Source: UBA2144 sp964506185 (lineage in GTDB: Bacteria > Patescibacteriota > Gracilibacteria > Peribacterales > Peribacteraceae). Taken from it: a stretch of 58,483 bases of DNA. Shown piece by piece: positions 1 through 7,950 of the stretch. The position numbers were made by a program, and so were the translations under genes. The notes under the pieces were generated by a model, which searched no databases, was not told the origin of the DNA, and worked only from the letters and a program-made list of their open reading frames with translations. The stretch is from the NCBI GenBank assembly GCA_964506185.1, contig CAZDKL010000005.1, positions 1 through 58,483 of the forward strand, given 5' to 3'. The number at the start of each line of letters is the position of its first letter. Position 1 is the stretch's first letter.

Positions 1-18
1 CATGTCTAGAGATGCCTG

Positions 19-54
19 AAACCCCATTTTCTGCGCTAGCTGGGTAGTCATTTT
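19..54 (+). repeat. Left copy of a 36-bp inverted repeat found at both window ends
   Basis: These 36 bases are the exact reverse complement of 58429-58464. The core contains the palindrome GCTAGC. In both places the repeat reads in the same direction relative to the gene that follows: obg starts 82 bp downstream here, and the zinc-rich gene starts 40 bp downstream at the other end. The outer flanks differ after the repeat. The likeliest explanation is a dispersed genomic repeat at which the assembly broke. A real terminal inverted repeat is the less likely alternative. Confidence 0.85.
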
Positions 55-95
55 TATCTATTAACTGCTATCGTAAAGACATCTAAAATAAGTTC

Positions 96-133
96 TTAAC
101 TTTTAACTCTTCACTTTTAACTTTTAACTTTTT
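96..133 (+). repeat. Simple AT-rich repeat (AACTTTTAACTCTTCACTTT type)
   Basis: Degenerate tandem copies of CTTTTAACT run up to two bases before the obg start codon. The same repeat occurs as an inverted pair at 43323-43400 between gnd and tal. It leaves no Shine-Dalgarno sequence in front of obg. Confidence 0.7.
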
Positions 134-135
134 CA

Positions 136-1440
136 ATGTTTTTAGACGAAGCAACCATCGACGTTTCCGGAGGCCATGGCGGAAAAGGCTGTGTTGCTTA
201 TAGAAGAGAGAAATATGTTCCCAGAGGCGGTCCAAATGGAGGAGATGGAGGAGATGGCGGAGATGTAGTCTTAATTGCTGATGAGAATTCAGATACCTTA
301 AGCGACTATTCCTCTAACAAGCGCTTTGGAGCTCAAAAGGGCCAAATAGGACTTGGAAAAAACATGAATGGAAAAGATGGAGAAGATCTAATTCTAAAGG
401 TTCCACCGGGGACCGTTGTGACCGGCGAAGATGGCGAACATCTAGCTGACTTATCTGCGCATGGGCAACAAGTCATTGTTGCTTTTGGAGGCAAAGGAGG
501 ATTCGGAAATACTCATTTCAAATCATCTGTAAGACAAAAGCCGGACTTCGCAGAACTAGGCGAGCCGGGTGAAGAAAAGATAATCAAACTTGAACTTAAG
601 CTTGTTGCCGACGTTGGAATCATCGGTTACCCGAGCGTAGGTAAATCGACTCTGATCTCCGTGATCAGTTCCGCGAAACCAAAGATTGCAGATTATCCTT
701 TCACAACTCTGGTCCCCAATCTTGGAGTTGTGGATGTTGAAGATCGTTCTTACATTGTTTGCGACATACCTGGACTTATTGAAGGGGCTTCTGAAGGTAA
801 AGGACTCGGCGACAAATTCCTAAGACATATTGAGCGTTGTGGAATTCTTCTCCACTTACTTGACGTTAGCCGTGCACTGGAAGGAACAGAAGTTGATGCA
901 AGTAAACTTAAAGATGATTACGATGCAATTCGATCTGAACTTGAGGCTTACTCCCCCACTCTCTCCAAGAAGAAAGAATTTGTGGTTCTAAATAAAATTG
1001 ATCTTATACCCGACAACTCTGATTCCGTTGAGTCTGATCTTAAGAAGCTTGGAGTTGATGTGTTTATGAGCATCTCTTCTGCTACCCGCGATGGAACTGA
1101 TCTGCTCATTAAGAAGATTCATCCATCCGTTCTGGAAACAAGAGAAAAGCGAAAGCCAATAGAAGCAGAAACGGATAAAATTCCAACGCTCAAACCGCTC
1201 GATGATTCAAATAAAATGGGAGCCTATCAGATTGCAAAGAAGACAGATGGTTCCTACATCGTCCACGGCAAACGACTGGAACAATTTACTGTAATGACAG
1301 ACTTCTCCAAAGAAGGCGCCGTTCAGAGGTTCCGCGACGTCACAGAACGAATTGGCTTAAAACAGGCGCTGGAGAATGAGATTGGGAAAGGCAAGGTAAA
1401 AGTAATAATTGGAGGAATTGAGGTGGATAGCTTCTTATAA
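136..1440 (+). CDS. obg: GTPase Obg/CgtA
   Basis: A ribosome-associated GTPase acting in 50S subunit maturation. The 434-residue product has the three domains of the family in order. The glycine-rich Obg fold occupies about residues 1-158 and includes GGPNGGDGGDGGD. The G domain has the P-loop GYPSVGKS at 164-171, DIPG at 210-213 and NKID at 286-289. An OCT domain occupies about 355-434. Length is normal for full-length bacterial Obg. The ATG at 136 gives the canonical MFLDEA start. No ribosome-binding site is visible because a simple repeat runs up to the start. A tRNA cluster follows on the same strand 30 bp after the stop and may be co-transcribed. All nucleotide-binding motifs are intact. 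Confidence 0.97.
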   Translation: MFLDEATIDVSGGHGGKGCVAYRREKYVPRGGPNGGDGGDGGDVVLIADENSDTLSDYSSNKRFGAQKGQIGLGKNMNGKDGEDLILKVPPGTVVTGEDGEHLADLSAHGQQVIVAFGGKGGFGNTHFKSSVRQKPDFAELGEPGEEKIIKLELKLVADVGIIGYPSVGKSTLISVISSAKPKIADYPFTTLVPNLGVVDVEDRSYIVCDIPGLIEGASEGKGLGDKFLRHIERCGILLHLLDVSRALEGTEVDASKLKDDYDAIRSELEAYSPTLSKKKEFVVLNKIDLIPDNSDSVESDLKKLGVDVFMSISSATRDGTDLLIKKIHPSVLETREKRKPIEAETDKIPTLKPLDDSNKMGAYQIAKKTDGSYIVHGKRLEQFTVMTDFSKEGAVQRFRDVTERIGLKQALENEIGKGKVKVIIGGIEVDSFL

Positions 1441-1470
1441 GTTCATTAAAATGTGATACAATTTAAACAA

Positions 1471-1546
1471 GGCCCGGTAGCTCAGTTGGTAGAGCACTCG
1501 CCTGAAGAGCGAGGTGTCGTCAGTTCGATCCTGACCTGGGCCACCA
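1471..1546 (+). tRNA. tRNA-Phe (GAA)
   Basis: A complete 76-nt cloverleaf. The acceptor stem pairs GGCCCGG with CTGGGCC, the anticodon stem pairs CTCGC with GCGAG around the loop CTGAAGA (anticodon GAA), the T arm is standard, and CCA is encoded. It starts 30 bp after the obg stop. A disrupted copy of the same tRNA lies at 1751-1859. Confidence 0.95.
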
Positions 1547-1555
1547 TATGAAAAT

Positions 1556-1630
1556 GGGGCAGTAGCTTAAGCTGGCTGTCGAGCACCGGCTTGACCGGTG
1601 CGAGCAATTTAATAATGTACGCTCTAGCCA
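1556..1630. repeat. tRNA-derived hairpin element, copy A (beside tRNA-Ala)
   Basis: The first 22 bases nearly match the 5' half of the tRNA-Ala that follows (GGGGCAGTAGCTTAAGCTGG against GGGGCTGTAGCTCAGCTGG). Then comes the hairpin CACCGG-CTTGA-CCGGTG, the AT-rich tract GAGCAATTTAATAATG, and CTCTAGCCA, an inverted copy of the D-arm motif TGGCTAGAG. On the minus strand the order matches the element at 14471-14545 beside tRNA-Pro. No cloverleaf can form. Confidence 0.75.
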
Positions 1631-1664
1631 TTCGTCCGAATGTTGAGCATAATAGATACACCTT

Positions 1665-1741
1665 GGGGCTGTAGCTCAGCTGGCTAGAGCGTCTGGTTCG
1701 CAATCAGAAGGTCGAGGGTTCAAGTCCCTCCAGCTCCACCA
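1665..1741 (+). tRNA. tRNA-Ala (CGC)
   Basis: A complete 77-nt tRNA. The acceptor stem pairs GGGGCTG with CAGCTCC and carries the G3:U70 pair diagnostic for alanine. The anticodon loop TTCGCAA gives CGC, for codon GCG. CCA is encoded. Confidence 0.93.
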
Positions 1742-1750
1742 TTTTCTAGT

Positions 1751-1859
1751 GACCCGGTAGCTCAGTTGCGCCTGCGTTAGCAGGCAATAAATAATGAGGG
1801 CGAAGCCCACTCGCCTGAAGAGCGACGCAGAGTCAGTTCGATCCTGACCTGGGCCACCA
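1751..1859 (+). pseudogene. Disrupted tRNA-Phe copy with hairpin insertion in the D arm
   Basis: The 5' end (GACCCGGTAGCTCAGTTG) and the 3' part from CTCGCCTGAAGAGCGA to the encoded CCA match the intact tRNA-Phe at 1471. About 38 bases replace the second half of the D arm. They contain the hairpin GCCTGC-GTTA-GCAGGC, the tract AATAAATAATGA, and the hairpin GGGC-GAA-GCCC. The base of the anticodon stem and the variable loop also differ (CGCAGA instead of GGTGTC). It is probably non-functional. An intron is unlikely because the insertion is not in the anticodon loop and the flanks do not restore a D arm. Confidence 0.8.
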
Positions 1860-1870
1860 CTCACGAATTC

Positions 1871-1907
1871 AAAAAAAAGAGCGGCACATAGTGCCGCTCT
1901 TTTATAT
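1871..1907. terminator. Bidirectional intrinsic terminator after the tRNA cluster
   Basis: The 13-bp stem AAAAGAGCGGCAC / GTGCCGCTCTTTT has an ATA loop, with an A-run before and a T-run after. It can end the tRNA transcript on the plus strand and the poly-Asp gene on the minus strand. Confidence 0.9.
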
Positions 1908-1915
1908 TGCTAACT

Positions 1916-2680
1916 TCAGTCATCATCTTCATCTTCATCGTCGTCATCATCATCATCGTCATCATCAGCATAAGCTTCTTCTTCATCATCGTCATCATCA
2001 TCGTCATCATCGTCATCAGCATTTTCATTCTGCCTTTCCTCTTCGGCTACGTCGCACTGGAATTGGCATATTCCCAAAGCACTATCTGCATCATCTTGGC
2101 ATGATTCGTATTCATCCTGAGCATCTGATTCACATGTAAGATCCTGAGTATAACAACCTAAACATAAATACTGAGGCAAAGAACATGTTGCAAAACACGA
2201 ATCTAGCGCGTCCTGACAATCCTGAAGAGCGTCTGTGTTTTCTTCGGTACAGCTCTGATTTTCATCATCCCAAGCTTCTGCACATGCCTGGTAGCATGCA
2301 TCTACTTCACTAGTGTCTTCATCGTCATCATCGTCATCATCTCCTCCACAACCATCACCATCATCGTCGTCATCGTCGTCATCATCGTCATCATCGTCAT
2401 CGTCAGATTCATCTTCTGATATAGAAAAGTACCAGCATTCTCCATCAGTACAAATCTCGTCTTCACCACAATCAGAATCCTCTTCGCACTCAGCATCATC
2501 TTCATCATCGTAACCCAGTAATTCTGCCCCTAGAGCAGGATCCTCGTCTTCTACAGAAGGAAGATTAAAATCATTTTCAACAATAAAATTGTCATATACA
2601 AATATTGCAGTAAAAATTACAGCAACAGCGACAATAAAGTAAAAAGCTAACCTGTTTACTTTAATAGTTTTAGAAGCCAT
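1916..2680 (-). CDS. Membrane-anchored poly-aspartate, cysteine-containing protein of unknown function
   Basis: 254 residues. A single hydrophobic segment near the N-terminus (about residues 11-29) should anchor the protein, with the rest outside the cell. Next comes a short cysteine cluster (CEEDSDCGEDEICTDGEC) resembling small disulphide-rich modules. A first run of aspartates with a DGDGCGGD interruption follows, then a middle domain with about 12 regularly spaced cysteines (CYQAC, CFATC, CLGCY), and the C-terminus is two further long Asp/Glu runs. The acidic runs are encoded by near-perfect GAT/GAC microsatellites at about 1919-2020 and 2320-2406. They could change length in frame by slippage. 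A role in cation binding is inference from charge only. It ends at the shared terminator 1871-1907. Confidence 0.75.
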   Translation of the reverse strand: MASKTIKVNRLAFYFIVAVAVIFTAIFVYDNFIVENDFNLPSVEDEDPALGAELLGYDDEDDAECEEDSDCGEDEICTDGECWYFSISEDESDDDDDDDDDDDDDDDGDGCGGDDDDDDDEDTSEVDACYQACAEAWDDENQSCTEENTDALQDCQDALDSCFATCSLPQYLCLGCYTQDLTCESDAQDEYESCQDDADSALGICQFQCDVAEEERQNENADDDDDDDDDDDEEEAYADDDDDDDDDDEDEDDD

Positions 2681-2784
2681 ACGGTAAGGGGGGAGAAATA
2701 TATAAAATACAATATATCATATTTATTTGAATATAATAATTTAACATACATATTATACATAAATTTATACTAGTTTGCAATTTT

Positions 2785-4602
2785 TTATTTCTTCAGCTCA
2801 ATTAGATTTTTGAGATGCTTTTCCGTTTGCTCATATCCAGGATACAACCTTTGAACTCGCTTGAGTGCATCAACCGCTTCATCAAGCTTTCCGAGCTCCG
2901 CGCTAACTGCAGCTAATCTGTAATGAGCATCTACGTGTCTCTTATCGATTTCTGACGCCTGCTTAAACTCAGAATAAGCTCCCTCCTTATCCCCTATCTG
3001 CTGGTACTTGAGCCCGAGATAATAATGAGACGAAGCAAATGCACTTCCGGCTTTGACCGCATCTTCCAGAACTCTTATAGCCTCAAGTAACTGACCCTGT
3101 TCATCAAGAAGCTTAGCTAACTGATAATAAGCCAAGAGATCATCCTCTATATACATTCTGTTTTTCGGAGCATTTTCGATGCCTGCAATGAACTCTCGCT
3201 TAGCCTCCTCAACTTTTTTCTGTTTAAGCAGAAGTAGTCCTTTGTTTGTATGTACCTGAGGTATGAATGAGTTTATTTCTATCGCCTGATCGTACACCGC
3301 AATCGCCTCATCTATCCTATCCAGATCATATAGTGAAGTTCCCAGATTATTTAAAGCATGTACTGACGTGGGATTGTATTTAAGAGCATTTCTGAATAAT
3401 GCCTCGCTGTCTTTCCAGGCATCAAGTTGTTTCATGGAAAGGAAAGAAACAAATATTCCAAAAACAATTCCTAATCCAACTACCGCATTCAGCCTTTTAT
3501 CATTCACGATAGCCCATGACCTAATTCTTGGTACTAATGTGAATGCAACGATCAGTATCAACCCAAACTGTGCTGCGTACGGATATCTATCTGTCGCGTA
3601 ATACACGAATCCGTTCTTCCAAAACGTTGCAAACGTCGGAATCAGCATCAGCATAAAAAACGTTACTCCAAAGAAAACGATTCTATTTCTCCTGAGTGAC
3701 ATTAGTGCGAGAACAGCTCCGACTGATAGAACTGCTACATAAAATATAAGCTCAGCTGTGAATACTTCGAACGGAAATTCCTGAGGATAAAAAATATTGA
3801 GCTTCGACGGCCATATTAGTTTCTCAATATAAAACACGCTTCCCTTCGCAGACAGGAACAATTTCTGAGCTAAAGAAAGACCAACCAGTTGCATTTGCTT
3901 TCCGAGAATTGCAATTACTCCGAAGAGGACACTCAGTAAAGCAAATGGAATTTTATCTATAATCATTTCTATTCTTATCTTCCTTCTGTACCACAGATCA
4001 ACAAGCACAAGTATCAAAGGAAGCATGATCACTGATGCTTTCGCACCAAGTGCCAATAGAAACATAACAAGACTCCATATAAATGGATATCTCCCCTTTC
4101 CTCCCAGGTATCTAATATAGAAAGCAAGTGATGCAAAGAAGAAGAATGACGAAAGTATATCCTTGCGAGCCGCGGCCCATGCTACAGCCTCTGTATTTAA
4201 AGGATGAATCGAGAATACAAGAGCACTTACAAGCCCTATCCAATAAGCATCTGCGATACTTAGTTTTTTAGCAGATAATTTTAGAGCGCAGTAAAACACC
4301 AAAAGAACTGACCCCAAATGAAGTAAAAGATTCGTCAGATGAAAAATAAATGGATTCAATCCAAATAATGCACGCTCAATCTGGTAACTTAAGATTGTAA
4401 GAGGTACATACAACTCTGGGTCATAAGTAGTGAATGCTCTCCATAAAGTAGAGCTGTTAAGCTCAAGAACAATCGGATTTTCGTAAATTAGAAGGTCATC
4501 ATCAAACGCTACAAAATCATTTCCAAGAGAGAACACAAAGACCCCAAACGTTATTAATAACAGCGAAATAACCGCTTTCTCACATTTTTTATCAAACATC
4601 AT
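2785..4602 (-). CDS. Multi-pass membrane protein with C-terminal TPR repeats (TMTC/GT-C glycosyltransferase-like)
   Basis: 605 residues. About ten hydrophobic segments fill residues 10-395. The first extracytoplasmic loop carries an acidic FDDD motif (AFDDDLLIYEN) and the YVPLTILSYQIERALFGLNP type sequence seen in membrane glycosyltransferases of the mannosyltransferase/TMTC group. Residues about 410-600 are five to six TPR units (for example SVHALNNLGTSLYDLDRIDE and YYLGLKYQQIGDKEGAYSEF). The usual TMTC arrangement is exactly this: a GT-C membrane domain followed by TPRs. Transfer of a sugar from a lipid-linked donor to secreted proteins is inferred from the family. Donor and acceptor are unknown. 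It is divergent from the VanW gene at 4694. The start may be either of two adjacent ATG codons. Confidence 0.8.
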   Translation of the reverse strand: MMFDKKCEKAVISLLLITFGVFVFSLGNDFVAFDDDLLIYENPIVLELNSSTLWRAFTTYDPELYVPLTILSYQIERALFGLNPFIFHLTNLLLHLGSVLLVFYCALKLSAKKLSIADAYWIGLVSALVFSIHPLNTEAVAWAAARKDILSSFFFFASLAFYIRYLGGKGRYPFIWSLVMFLLALGAKASVIMLPLILVLVDLWYRRKIRIEMIIDKIPFALLSVLFGVIAILGKQMQLVGLSLAQKLFLSAKGSVFYIEKLIWPSKLNIFYPQEFPFEVFTAELIFYVAVLSVGAVLALMSLRRNRIVFFGVTFFMLMLIPTFATFWKNGFVYYATDRYPYAAQFGLILIVAFTLVPRIRSWAIVNDKRLNAVVGLGIVFGIFVSFLSMKQLDAWKDSEALFRNALKYNPTSVHALNNLGTSLYDLDRIDEAIAVYDQAIEINSFIPQVHTNKGLLLLKQKKVEEAKREFIAGIENAPKNRMYIEDDLLAYYQLAKLLDEQGQLLEAIRVLEDAVKAGSAFASSHYYLGLKYQQIGDKEGAYSEFKQASEIDKRHVDAHYRLAAVSAELGKLDEAVDALKRVQRLYPGYEQTEKHLKNLIELKK

Positions 4603-4646
4603 TCGTAGGTTACATCAGATACTTATTAAAACATTGTTTATAAAAC

Positions 4647-4674
4647 TTGCAATTCTAGCCATTTATAGTATAAT
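4647..4674 (+). promoter_or_regulatory. Sigma-70-like promoter of the VanW gene
   Basis: TTGCAA at 4647-4652, 16-bp spacer, TATAAT at 4669-4674. The expected transcription start is about 4681. The ATG at 4634 lies upstream of it, so the ATG at 4694 is the supported start. Confidence 0.6.
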
Positions 4675-4693
4675 AATACAAAGAATCAGTGTT

Positions 4694-6190
4694 ATGGCAA
4701 TCAAAATAAATATTACAAAACGGGAACGTCACCTATCACACGCAGCAGCCATATTGTTTAGCGTATTGACTATTATGGTAGCAACTCCAGATTCTAACCC
4801 CTCATATACCGTATATAAGGCCTCAGTAGCGCCAGAAAAGGCTGTAAAGGCTCAAAAGCGAGCAATTAAACCTAAATGGAAAAGAATGGACCTATCCAGC
4901 AATTTTAATGCGAGGATTATGTCATCATTTACTGAAAGAGCTGTATATCCCGATAAAATTAATTACAGAATTGCTAGGAGGCTAAAAAAGAGGCTTAAGA
5001 AAAACAAGTATCCTGCTCCGAATGTTCATACTCTTGCCTACGCAATCGAAAAACGTCAAAAGGTTTTAAGTAACAAAACAGAAGTTAAATTCCAATCGGA
5101 AGAACAAGAATTGGACGAAACTTGGGATGTAAGTCTTCAAAAATATCCACTATGGCTTACTTCTGAGTTTTCATTAACCGAAGCCAGATACAAAGTAAAT
5201 CCGGAGATAATTGCACAGCAATTAGTAGAAGATCCACTCCCCTTCTTGATTATTCCAAATGATATTACTCTGACTGGAACCTCCATGAGCGGATCGGTTC
5301 TTAGGGCTCACACAGACGGTCTTGCAATGCCCGGATACGATATTGATATTATGGAAACGTCCGAGAAGATCGCTGAGTCTCTTGAAAATGGAGAATCTGA
5401 GCTTGCATTCGATCTTGATTGGAGAGAAGGGATAGTTACATACAGCACGGGAGATGACGATGACACACTCACTCATCTTGGAACTGGCAGGTCAAACTTC
5501 AACGGATCCACATGGGCCAGAATGAGAAATGTAAGAAAAGCAATAAGACAGCACGTTCATAACGTTATAGTTGAACCAGGCGAAATATATTCGTTCAATG
5601 AAACATTAAACGGACCTGTGAGTCTTCGTAACGGTTGGAGTATGGCAAAGGTTATATATGAAGGAGACCAACTGCGACCTGCTCCAGGAGGAGGAATTTG
5701 TCAGGCATCAACTACAACCTACAGAGCTATACTAAATTCGGGGCTACCTGTTTTGGATCGAAGGAGCCACAGCCTATACGTTTCTTATTACAAGAAATAT
5801 GGAGTAGGAATTGATGCAACTATTTACCCGGGTACACAGGATCTTGTTTTCGAAAATGATACTCCTGGTCCAATTCTGATTCAGGCATATGATAACGAGG
5901 ATAAAGATGCATTCGTTAAGTTCTATGGGATTCCCGATGGGCGCGAGGTTGCTCTTAAGGGTCCATACTTTAAATCAAATGCACCAGAAGATCTGCTTGT
6001 TAATGAAAGATCAATATCTCGCAATGAAATTGTATGGGAATATAAAGTCACGTACGAAGACGGAACCGAGGCGGAGAATCAAATAGTATCCAGATACAAA
6101 ACTCTCCCCTATAGCCTTCCAACCGAATTCGTGATAAAGGAGGAAGAGGACGAAATTGCGACCGAAACGCATGCTTCTGCAGTTGACTAA
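4694..6190 (+). CDS. VanW family protein, membrane-anchored
   Basis: 498 residues from the ATG at 4694. The upstream ATG at 4634 precedes the predicted promoter and was not used. A single hydrophobic segment (about residues 15-32, AAAILFSVLTIMVATPD) suggests a signal or anchor. The N-terminal half is a region of unknown fold with many basic residues. The C-terminal part holds the VanW domain: IVEPGEIYSFNETLNGPVS, then APGGGICQASTTTYRAILNSGLPV with the conserved GGGICQ.ST core, then RRSHSLYVSYY and GIDATIYPGTQDLVFEN. VanW was named from vancomycin-resistance clusters, but its biochemical role is unsettled. No van genes are near. A cell-wall role is a reasonable guess. The stop codon runs directly into a repeat. 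Confidence 0.88.
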   Translation: MAIKINITKRERHLSHAAAILFSVLTIMVATPDSNPSYTVYKASVAPEKAVKAQKRAIKPKWKRMDLSSNFNARIMSSFTERAVYPDKINYRIARRLKKRLKKNKYPAPNVHTLAYAIEKRQKVLSNKTEVKFQSEEQELDETWDVSLQKYPLWLTSEFSLTEARYKVNPEIIAQQLVEDPLPFLIIPNDITLTGTSMSGSVLRAHTDGLAMPGYDIDIMETSEKIAESLENGESELAFDLDWREGIVTYSTGDDDDTLTHLGTGRSNFNGSTWARMRNVRKAIRQHVHNVIVEPGEIYSFNETLNGPVSLRNGWSMAKVIYEGDQLRPAPGGGICQASTTTYRAILNSGLPVLDRRSHSLYVSYYKKYGVGIDATIYPGTQDLVFENDTPGPILIQAYDNEDKDAFVKFYGIPDGREVALKGPYFKSNAPEDLLVNERSISRNEIVWEYKVTYEDGTEAENQIVSRYKTLPYSLPTEFVIKEEEDEIATETHASAVD

Positions 6191-6310
6191 CAACACGTCA
6201 CGCTTTGCGTGACTCTCTACAATCAACTATCAACTGATATATGACGATTTTGTAGCTGAAAGCCCCAAAGGGGCGTGTTGATTGTTGACAGCATTGCGTG
6301 TTGAGAGTCC
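6186..6310. repeat. Intergenic inverted-repeat cluster
   Basis: It contains the hairpin TCACGC-TTT-GCGTGA, a second hairpin GCCCC-AAA-GGGGC, and the pair CAATCAAC / GTTGATTGTTGAC. Related sequence (CAACAATCAAC and GATTGTTGACAGC with hairpins) fills 33288-33425 after pyk. The rest of this 210-bp gap up to 6399 holds a TATAAT at 6368-6373 that may drive the next gene. Confidence 0.6.
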
Positions 6311-6399
6311 ATTTTGGACGTGTTTAGTAATTTCGAGCAATTCTCTATTGCAAACGTTGAAAGTGGCTATAATGTCAGACACACATTCCCATTTAGATT

Positions 6400-7377
6400 A
6401 TGAAAAAATCAATTTTTGCAGTCGTAGCTATAACGCTCCTGGTAGTAGCATGTGTGAAGAAGCCTACTCCAGAGAAAAAGGAGCCAGCTCCGCTTGCCGT
6501 TAGTTCGAACGAGGAGAAAAAGGCAGAAGTTCGAGAAACAAAGAATGTTATTTATCAGGGAGTTGTTAAACCGGCAGGTATCAGCATTTACCAACAAGGG
6601 AGCCACAGATTACAGCTCGAAAACGGTAAATTTATTTTGCTTGAAAGCGATAGTGTAGATTTGAATGGATACGTGGGTGAGCATGTTGAAATGATAGGTG
6701 CTGTAAAACCAACCGTTGAGGAAGGAGGAATGATTATGCGCGTTGAGAGTGCGAAACTCATTGTTAGTGATGATGAGTATAAAGAGGAAACAGATGAATC
6801 AGAAGAATCAGAAGATGGAGAATCAGATGAATCAGAAAAATCAGAAGATGGAGAAGCAGACGAATCAGAAGATAAAGAATCGGATGAATCAGATGAATCA
6901 GAAGATGGAGATGATGATGACAAATCCTCTGATTCTTCTGATTCCTCTGAAACCTCTGATTTCTCATCAGAAGTTCAGCCTATAACCGCAGAATTAACTG
7001 AAAGAATAAGAAAAATGGCCAATGAAAGCTTTACTCCTGATCAGTGGACTCAGGAATATTGCACAGCCCATATTGGCTTCTGCATACCGGTTCACAGAAA
7101 CTGGTGGTTCAAGTCCTTTGGCACAACATCATCTCTGCTGTGGCATATAGAGTTAAGTTCAGAAGAGTTAGGAGACTTGTATTCAGGTCCTATTCACGTA
7201 AACCTAGTATCTGGGAGCATTGGTTCTAGCGCTAAGGACGGGCAGATAAAACAGAAAGGCCCGAACGTAGTTGGATACAGATCCTGGACCGATGGACGCC
7301 ATTTTGAAATCACTGCACCCGTCACACTGGAAGGGGCAGTAAGATATATTATGGAAAACTTAGATGAGAATGAGTAA
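6400..7377 (+). CDS. Predicted lipoprotein with acidic Ser/Glu/Asp-rich linker
   Basis: 325 residues. The N-terminus MKKSIFAVVAITLLVVACVK is a lipoprotein signal with lipobox LVVAC and Cys18. Residues about 45-125 form a first folded domain containing a VGEHVEMIGAVKP stretch that resembles an OB-like strand pattern (inference). Residues about 125-190 are a low-complexity linker of repeated DESEESEDGE and SSDSSDSSE. Residues about 195-325 form a second domain with Trp and Cys residues (CTAHIGFCIPVHRNWWF). The protein should sit on the outer face of the membrane. The gene is 9 bp upstream of the next one, so the two probably form an operon. I do not recognise a family for either domain. Confidence 0.75.
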   Translation: MKKSIFAVVAITLLVVACVKKPTPEKKEPAPLAVSSNEEKKAEVRETKNVIYQGVVKPAGISIYQQGSHRLQLENGKFILLESDSVDLNGYVGEHVEMIGAVKPTVEEGGMIMRVESAKLIVSDDEYKEETDESEESEDGESDESEKSEDGEADESEDKESDESDESEDGDDDDKSSDSSDSSETSDFSSEVQPITAELTERIRKMANESFTPDQWTQEYCTAHIGFCIPVHRNWWFKSFGTTSSLLWHIELSSEELGDLYSGPIHVNLVSGSIGSSAKDGQIKQKGPNVVGYRSWTDGRHFEITAPVTLEGAVRYIMENLDENE

Positions 7378-7386
7378 ACTAGAGTC

Positions 7387-7950
7387 ATGCCAATATTTTC
7401 TTACACGGCACTGGACAAAGATGGAAAGACAATTCGTGGAACTGTTGACGCAGAGAACTTGCAAGCGGCTAGTGCAGCCCTAGATAATATTCAATTGGTT
7501 CCGGAAGAAATCCACGAGCAAACAATGAATGAGAATAAATCACCGAAGAAAATCAAATCTGTACCGCCTCAATGGCAAGAGGTACCCCCGATTCCTGCGG
7601 AGGACGAAGTGACATTTGATAAAAAAGACGAACTCCTAACAGATGACAAGGGACATCGAGTTTATTTCCACTTACTAGACACCCTAAGACTATATGCAGG
7701 ATGGCTTCTTGTTGGCTACTTTACTGCTTACATTCTTGGACTTTATAAACTAACAAAACCTCTATCATTCGATATCCCTTACGTATTGGCATTCCTATAT
7801 TCTCCTCTGATCCTAAGTTTTACTCTTGCGTGCTTCTTATTCCTATTAGCTACAAGTATTCACAAAAGAATCAAAGGAGGCACTGTCAGCGGTGTAATTC
7901 TGACTGTTTTCTCTGTAGGATTATTCATCTTCTACCGAGCTAATACCTAG
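7387..7950 (+). CDS. Membrane protein with a GspF/PilC N-terminal-like sequence
   Basis: 187 residues. The first 40 residues (MPIFSYTALDKDGKTIRGTV, then DAENLQAASAALDNIQLVPEEI) closely follow the N-terminal signature of type II secretion / type IV pilus inner-membrane protein F (GspF/PilC), which starts MP.F.Y.A.D..G....G. No GspF membrane domain follows. After a charged spacer the rest is three to four hydrophobic segments (about residues 98-118, 128-152 and 160-184). It may be a recombined or shortened relative that uses the GspF-N module elsewhere. No pilus genes are nearby. It follows the lipoprotein gene by 9 bp and overlaps the end of the convergent Pro-rich gene by 4 bp. Confidence 0.7.
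   Translation: MPIFSYTALDKDGKTIRGTVDAENLQAASAALDNIQLVPEEIHEQTMNENKSPKKIKSVPPQWQEVPPIPAEDEVTFDKKDELLTDDKGHRVYFHLLDTLRLYAGWLLVGYFTAYILGLYKLTKPLSFDIPYVLAFLYSPLILSFTLACFLFLLATSIHKRIKGGTVSGVILTVFSVGLFIFYRANT

Noticed and set aside
1751..1859. Intron-containing functional tRNA-Phe
   Set aside because: The insertion is in the D arm and removal does not restore the D arm, anticodon-stem base or variable loop.
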